Shown here: in pieces, positions 1 through 5,606 of the stretch
How positions within the stretch are numbered: position 1 is the stretch's first letter
Layout of the letters: each line of letters begins with the position of its first letter
Assembly: GCA_949547975.1 (NCBI GenBank)
Contig: CATITW010000040.1
Span: 1-5,606, forward strand
Direction: 5' to 3'
DNA length: 5,606 nucleotides
DNA from: Cryomorphaceae bacterium
GTDB lineage: Bacteria > Bacteroidota > Bacteroidia > Flavobacteriales > Schleiferiaceae
Made by a program: the position numbers and the translations under genes
The notes under the pieces: generated by a model
What the model saw: only the letters and a program-made list of their open reading frames with translations
Told to the model about the DNA's origin: nothing
Database searches by the model: none

Positions 1-61
1 CACTGCCGTCTTCTTCCTTATTTTTCTATATTCACTCACAGAACTAGATAAACCAGCAGTT

Positions 62-1417
62 ATGAAGAAGGTCTACACCCTCATTTTCACACTTTTTTTA
101 GGCCTTGGCGCTTACTCGCAATCGAACAACGCACTGCACTTTGACGGCGTGGATGACTATGTAGCCACAACCTCTGGTGCGATCACCGGCTCAAAGTCAA
201 GAACAGTAGAAGCTTGGATTCGTACCGACGCGAACGCCAATCCGTCCAACAACGGGTCACAAAAAATCATCGTCGACATGGGAGCTACCGGGATCGGCAC
301 GCGCTATACGATGTGTTTGTTGTGGGGAAACTCCATCCGCGTTGAGATTGGCGGTGGCGGAGTTAGTGCTACCCAAGCGATCAATGATTCCGCTTGGCAC
401 CACGTGGTGGCGGTCTATAACTCAGCGGCGCTCACCAAACACCGCTTGTACATCGATGGTGCGCAGGTAGCTACCGGGAACATCAGTACTACATTAAATA
501 CCTCCTCAGGCCCTATCCTCATCGGAAAGCGCGTGGACAACGTGAATTATTTTGACGGAGACATCGACGAGGTGCGCATCTGGAAAAAAGCCCTGACTAC
601 CGCGGAGATTCAAGCCAATTATCAGCAGGAGCTGTGTAATATCGCTTCGAAGACGGATCTTAAGCATTACTACACGTTCAACCATGGAACAGCGGACGGT
701 TCGAATATTTTTAACGGAACGCTGTTCGATCAAAAAGGCAACCAAGACGGCTCTTTGACCAATTTCACTTTGAGCGGATCAAGCTCGAATTGGACTTTTG
801 GACAAGACCTCAGCACCGCAACCTACGACACCACCGCCATGCAAGTCTGTCAAGGGATGTGGGCTCCGGATCAATCCGCCTATTGGGATACTTCAGGAAC
901 TTACGACTGGACCTACGCCGCAGCGAACGGCTGTGACTCCATCGTCAGCATACAGTTGGATGTAACCAGCATCGACACCAGCATTTCTACCACCCTAAGT
1001 GTACCTCCTTCTTGGGTTTCTCAAGAGTTTGACCCAACAGCAACCTTTCAGTGGGTCAACTATGATGACTCTACCGCTATAGCTGGGGCCACGAACAGCG
1101 CCTACACTCCTACGGCAAACGGACGCTATGCCGTTTTGATCACCAAAGGCAACTGTACGGAGTGGTCGCGCATGTTAGAAATCACAGATCTAAGCACGGA
1201 AGAAGCCCTTCTGCCCCTACACACCTATCCCAACCCAACACGTGGTGTGCTGCATGTGAATACTCCCGAAGCAAGTGTGGTACGTGTGTATGCAACAACA
1301 GGAGCATTGCTAGGAGAACACGTTGTAGCTAACGGAGAGGTTGACTTGAGCTATTTAGCACCAGGAACCTATCTGCTCTCTACGGATGGTAAAAACAACA
1401 TGATTGTAAAGCTCTAA
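62..1417 (+). CDS. Secreted LamG-domain protein with T9SS type A sorting domain
   Basis: A 451-residue exported protein, probably carried across the outer membrane by the type IX secretion system and then attached to the surface or released. Residues 1-20 form a Sec signal peptide (KK, hydrophobic core, AYSQ end). Residues about 22-188 read as a LamG/concanavalin-like jelly roll: ALHFDGVDDYV at 24-34, TVEAWI at 48-53, WHHVVAVYN at 112-120, LYIDG at 129-133, and the closing DGDIDEVRIW at 165-174. Two short modules typical of Bacteroidota surface proteins follow: a CQG...GCDSI stretch at about 260-301 and a FQW...NGRYAV stretch at about 329-374. Residues about 386-451 are the sorting domain (YPNPTRG, then LAPGTYLL, ending MIVKL). 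LamG folds often bind glycans or act as adhesion modules, but no ligand can be read from the sequence and no catalytic domain is visible. ATG 62 is chosen because the signal peptide begins there. Product class is confident; function is unknown. Confidence 0.93.
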   Translation: MKKVYTLIFTLFLGLGAYSQSNNALHFDGVDDYVATTSGAITGSKSRTVEAWIRTDANANPSNNGSQKIIVDMGATGIGTRYTMCLLWGNSIRVEIGGGGVSATQAINDSAWHHVVAVYNSAALTKHRLYIDGAQVATGNISTTLNTSSGPILIGKRVDNVNYFDGDIDEVRIWKKALTTAEIQANYQQELCNIASKTDLKHYYTFNHGTADGSNIFNGTLFDQKGNQDGSLTNFTLSGSSSNWTFGQDLSTATYDTTAMQVCQGMWAPDQSAYWDTSGTYDWTYAAANGCDSIVSIQLDVTSIDTSISTTLSVPPSWVSQEFDPTATFQWVNYDDSTAIAGATNSAYTPTANGRYAVLITKGNCTEWSRMLEITDLSTEEALLPLHTYPNPTRGVLHVNTPEASVVRVYATTGALLGEHVVANGEVDLSYLAPGTYLLSTDGKNNMIVKL

Positions 1418-1421
1418 CCCT

Positions 1422-2624
1422 TTAGGATTTGGCCTGAATCCGGAAACTGTCTCCCACTCTGGTGATCATCCAATTTTTCATGCCCGGAAGGTGCTCAACT
1501 TTGCGAAACTTTGCATTGATTTTACCGACGGTGATACGCAGGTCGTTTGAATAGTGCCAGGCATCGATAACATCGTGGACCTCGCTTTTTGAGGGAGCCT
1601 CATCAGCATGACTCAAACGCTCAAAGGATTCGGACAACGAGGTACGTGCGCTGCTAACGGCATCCTTTGTCAACCCGTTGGGATGCTCTAAAATGTACTG
1701 ATACAAGGCACATTCTTTGGCACTAAGTGGAATGCGCACAGCTATTTGCGGAAAGCTTAAACAGAGCATCTTCGTTTGCAGCTCCATATACAGCGGTGTG
1801 CGGGCGCTCGATGTCTTTGCGATGTCTGCTTGCTTTTCACGTAAAATACGCATGCCTTTTTCAAAGTAGTGTTCGATGTCTAAGTTGGGCGTGAGCTGTT
1901 GTACCCCTTCTATGCAAGACGGACATAGTGTGCCGTATTCAAAACGACTACCCAAGTCTTCTTCAGAATGAACCTGGTCGTTGATGCAACCGCAACTCAT
2001 TTCGTGGGTACATGTTTTTTGATCTAGTCTTCCTAAAAGAAAGCGCAACGGAGCCACAAGCATTTCTGCCGCGAGCAATAGGTGTGTGTAGGCCTGATTT
2101 TCAGGGGACAAATGGACCGGAAGTAGGGCTATGTTTGAAGCTTCTTTAACGGGCCCCGAGACCCAACCTTGCTCGTGGCCATACGGGTTCAATAAGATAC
2201 CCAAGGTTCTACGGGCGTTAAAACTATAGTCGGGACGGTTCATCTCGTACCATTCTTCAGCCGCATCTTCTTCTAAAAAGCGCTGCGCTAAATGAACTCT
2301 GGCTTCAAAGGTTTGCTGGGAGTCGATGTAGTCGTAAGGGTCCTGGTTTTCGCGACCCTCATAGTTCATCAAGTCCTCATCTTCACGATCGGCGATGCCA
2401 TTGACCGATTGTTGAAAGGGCAAGACCGCATCTCCTTGAAAGGCGCGCTGATAATCTATATCAAAACGAGGATCGTCCTCAGGATATTGAACGAGGGTGA
2501 AGTTAAATGGACTGCCTTTGGACAGCGTTTTTATGTACTCAAAAGCACTGGTTACCATAGCGCTTGGCCCGATATATTCGGGAACCAAAACGAGGACGTC
2601 GACCATGTATAATGTGCGAATCAT
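1422..2624 (-). CDS. Zincin-like (degenerate archaemetzincin-type) protein with C-terminal winged-helix-like domain
   Basis: I do not recognise a named gene. Starting at ATG 2622-2624 the product has 400 residues and no signal peptide, so it is probably cytoplasmic. Residues about 130-240 resemble archaemetzincin-like proteins: a strand region (RRTLGILLNPYG, 138-149), a helix where a HExxH motif would be expected but which reads LLLAAEMLVAPL (182-193, only the Glu kept), then the metal-site signature H207-x4-G-C213, D216 and C234-P-S-C237. Residues about 296-397 look like a winged helix: PLSAKECALYQYILEHPNG (299-317), a recognition-helix-like VGKINAKFRK (366-375) and a wing-like WMITRVGDSFRI (385-396). 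This suggests a catalytically dead zincin fold used for sensing or structure and joined to a DNA- or protein-binding domain; that is inference. ATG 2604-2606 (MVDVLVLVPEY) is also a good start. A TTG at 2664-2666 would add 14 residues and is less likely. It lies 100 bp downstream of the lipoprotein gene on the same strand, so co-transcription is possible. Confidence 0.8.
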   Translation of the reverse strand: MIRTLYMVDVLVLVPEYIGPSAMVTSAFEYIKTLSKGSPFNFTLVQYPEDDPRFDIDYQRAFQGDAVLPFQQSVNGIADREDEDLMNYEGRENQDPYDYIDSQQTFEARVHLAQRFLEEDAAEEWYEMNRPDYSFNARRTLGILLNPYGHEQGWVSGPVKEASNIALLPVHLSPENQAYTHLLLAAEMLVAPLRFLLGRLDQKTCTHEMSCGCINDQVHSEEDLGSRFEYGTLCPSCIEGVQQLTPNLDIEHYFEKGMRILREKQADIAKTSSARTPLYMELQTKMLCLSFPQIAVRIPLSAKECALYQYILEHPNGLTKDAVSSARTSLSESFERLSHADEAPSKSEVHDVIDAWHYSNDLRITVGKINAKFRKVEHLPGMKNWMITRVGDSFRIQAKS

Positions 2625-2724
2625 GAACTTTGTGTGTAGGGGTAGTTCATAAAAGTACGCAGGCAATGCCGCGAAGCTGAAGGTCCTACTACAAAGCCGT
2701 ATTTTTCTACGTATGGTGAAAAAC

Positions 2725-3207
2725 TTAAGGCGCCCCCACCCCTGTAAATACCTCGTTCAAGAGCTTTTTGAACTCTCTTCTGCGTATGTTTAAAGGCAAT
2801 GGGTCCCCAGAGGAATCCAACTGAAGGGCTTCACGACCGAGTAGTTCATTAATGGTGCCCAATTCTGATTTGTTTAATTGGATCGTTTTGATCGCCTTTT
2901 TATCCTTTAACGCATACACTTCCCAAGCCTTGCTCTTAGGATTTTGGAGTGAAATGATCCAATACCCTTGGTAGCGTTTCAGCACTAAATCTTCACCCAA
3001 AGTGTAGGTGCGTTCGTCCTTGATTGCAATGGTCTTTCGCCCCACTACCACGCTATTCTCTTGACCCATAAGCGGATAACTGCCTTGTATCTGTGCAGGG
3101 AATGCCGGCACGCCCGGCCAAAAACGCGGCTGTGGATGTTCAAAAACTACTTTCTGACAAGCGCTCAAGGCCAGCACAGCTACGAGAAGGGTGATCCATT
3201 TTTTCAT
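2725..3207 (-). CDS. Small hypothetical lipoprotein
   Basis: A 160-residue predicted lipoprotein of unknown function. The start at ATG 3205-3207 gives MKKWITLLVAVLALSAC: a two-lysine n-region, a hydrophobic core and the lipobox L-S-A-C with the lipidated cysteine at residue 17. The mature protein would be about 144 residues, anchored to the inner or outer membrane. Just after the cysteine comes FEHPQP (21-26), then FPAQIQGSYPL, an arrangement (PQP, then FP..hQG.Y) that I recall from small Bacteroidota lipoproteins. The rest alternates short beta-prone stretches (TIAIKDERTYTL, GYWIISLQN, WEVYALK) with a basic helical end (RRREFKKLLNEVF). No enzyme motif is visible. The reading frame continues upstream to 3354, but that extension crosses the promoter region and start of the ABC-F gene and would bury the signal peptide, so it is rejected. 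It is divergent from the ABC-F gene and shares an 82-bp upstream region with it. Confidence 0.85.
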   Translation of the reverse strand: MKKWITLLVAVLALSACQKVVFEHPQPRFWPGVPAFPAQIQGSYPLMGQENSVVVGRKTIAIKDERTYTLGEDLVLKRYQGYWIISLQNPKSKAWEVYALKDKKAIKTIQLNKSELGTINELLGREALQLDSSGDPLPLNIRRREFKKLLNEVFTGVGAP

Positions 3208-4912
<1,705 letters not shown>

Positions 4913-4913
4913 G

Positions 4914-4943
4914 AAAAAAAGGCGCCTGCGAGGCGCCTTTTTT
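4914..4943 (+). terminator. Rho-independent terminator after the ABC-F gene
   Basis: A perfect 7-bp GC-rich stem (GGCGCCT, 4921-4927, with AGGCGCC, 4931-4937) closes a 3-nt GCG loop and is followed by six T. Seven A come before the stem and can extend the pairing. It begins 2 nt after the ABC-F stop codon. Because A and T tracts flank both sides, it could also stop transcription on the opposite strand. Confidence 0.93.
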
Positions 4944-4979
4944 ATGCTCTAAATTTTCGGGACAAGTCTATGCCAAACA

Positions 4980-5004
4980 GCGGGTACTGCGAAAAAGCAC
5001 CCGC
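4980..5004 (+). other. Small hairpin upstream of the secreted-protein gene
   Basis: GCGGGT (4980-4985) can pair with ACCCGC (4999-5004). Inside, a 3-nt bulge (ACT) leads to two more GC pairs and a GAAAAA loop. No T tract follows on either strand, so it is not a standard terminator. It lies 52-76 nt before ATG 5056, in the upstream region or 5' leader of that gene. A regulatory role is possible but unsupported; it may be chance. Confidence 0.3.
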
Positions 5005-5055
5005 ATCTCATGGTTCTCAAAGTGAGATTTGTATATTGACGGAAATTGAACAAAC

Positions 5056-5606
5056 ATGAAACATATTTTGACGATTGGGCTGATGTGCCTCGCAACAGCA
5101 GCATCAGCACAGCGCATGAAAAAGGAAAAATTAACCGTGAGCTATGTACAGCCGCCGAGCATCCACTTGGAAGAAGGCATGGGGTATTCAAGCACGGTGA
5201 TCTTAGACTATAAGGCGGAAGTCGAGGCGGAATTGGCCGCAGCGGAAGAAGAATACCAAGCGGCGCTCGCGGAATATCCTGAAAAAGAAGCAGCTGCAAA
5301 AGCGGCACACGATGAACTCGTTGCAAATTATGAGCGTGCACTTGAAGATTGGAACAGCAAAAGTGGCGTAGGTAAAATCATCGAAAAACAAGTTCTTGAA
5401 AACTCGAAACCACAGCCTCCACGTCCGTATTACCCGCCTTCAAAACCGTCAAAGCGTACGGTTAAAACGTTGAAACTATTCAGCGAAGACCAGCTCGCAA
5501 GCACTTACTGTCGCGTTGAAGGGCTAGATGCAGATGAGAATGGCGTGAACATCGAAGTACACTTGTTCGGGTACGAAAACGACGATCCAGTCGTGGACAA
5601 GCAAGA
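5056..5606 (+). CDS. Secreted protein with helical Ala/Glu-rich segment, 5' part only
   Basis: A reading frame opens at ATG 5056 and runs without a stop to the window edge, giving 183 full codons; the 3' end lies outside. Residues 1-18 are a Sec signal peptide with a clear ASA|Q cleavage site (MKHILTIGLMCLATAASA) and no lipobox cysteine at the site, so the product is probably periplasmic or exported. After a short stretch (KLTVSYVQPPSIHL, 25-38) comes a strongly helical, charged region at about 52-100, rich in Ala, Glu and Lys and possibly coiled-coil. A proline-rich linker follows (PQPPRPYYPPSKP, 119-131), then the start of a beta-rich domain (about 138 on). I recall unnamed Flavobacteriales secreted proteins with this same order of parts, but no function. 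ATG 5056 has the A-rich upstream context usual here (gaacaaac). The gene is separated from the ABC-F gene by a strong terminator, so it needs its own promoter; I could not identify one with confidence. Confidence 0.82.
   Translation, partial: MKHILTIGLMCLATAASAQRMKKEKLTVSYVQPPSIHLEEGMGYSSTVILDYKAEVEAELAAAEEEYQAALAEYPEKEAAAKAAHDELVANYERALEDWNSKSGVGKIIEKQVLENSKPQPPRPYYPPSKPSKRTVKTLKLFSEDQLASTYCRVEGLDADENGVNIEVHLFGYENDDPVVDKQ

Noticed and set aside
19..26. TATTTTTC as a -7 promoter box for the LamG gene
   Set aside because: It differs from TAnnTTTG at the final G and no TTG lies at proper spacing; too weak to list.
1..40. Possible minus-strand coding start (GTG-led open frame running off the left edge)
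   Set aside because: Only about a dozen codons are visible and there is no supporting motif.
2625..2666. TTG start giving a 414-residue form of the zincin-like protein
   Set aside because: TTG is a rare start and two ATG codons (2622-2624 and 2604-2606) lie just downstream in frame; the extra residues show no domain feature.
5032..5037. TATATT as a -10 box for the gene at 5056
   Set aside because: No matching upstream element at proper spacing, and it is not the TAnnTTTG form expected in this group.
4949..5391. Minus-strand frames opposite the secreted-protein gene
   Set aside because: The plus-strand frame has a proper signal peptide and stays open to the window edge; the antisense products are Leu/Arg/Pro- or Phe-rich, as expected from complementary frames.

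Overview
The window looks like chromosomal DNA from a Bacteroidota bacterium, most likely a Flavobacteriales-type lineage with mid-range GC by eye. The signs are a secreted protein with a C-terminal type IX secretion (T9SS) sorting domain, signal peptides cut before Gln, a TAnnTTTG-type -7 promoter box, no clear Shine-Dalgarno sequences (A/T-rich start contexts instead), and an ABC-F ATPase of the YkpA/YbiT branch. There is no rRNA, tRNA, CRISPR array, insertion sequence or integrase.

Layout. (1) 62-1417 (+): a LamG-domain surface or secreted protein with a T9SS tail. (2) 1422-2624 (-): convergent with the first gene, only 4 bp between stop codons. It encodes a roughly 400-residue protein with a His/Cys metal-site signature resembling degenerate archaemetzincin-like proteins and a C-terminal winged-helix-like domain. 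It is the least familiar gene here. (3) 2725-3207 (-): a small lipoprotein, in the same direction as gene 2 and 100 bp upstream of it. (4) 3290-4912 (+): a complete ABC-F ATPase, divergent from the lipoprotein across an 82-bp intergenic region that holds a clear -7 box. A strong hairpin terminator follows at 4914-4943. (5) 5056-5606 (+): the 5' part of a secreted protein with a helical, Ala/Glu-rich segment and a proline-rich linker; it runs off the window.

Several upstream in-frame extensions are not believable. The ABC-F gene should start at ATG 3290, because the upstream TTG lies inside the promoter box. The lipoprotein should start at ATG 3207, where its lipobox signal peptide begins.

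No pathway links all five genes. The region reads as ordinary chromosome: three envelope or exported proteins around one translation-associated ATPase and one possible sensor/regulator. I see no convincing new multigene system. The points most worth following are the zincin-like/winged-helix protein and the paired loss of one ATP site in the ABC-F protein.
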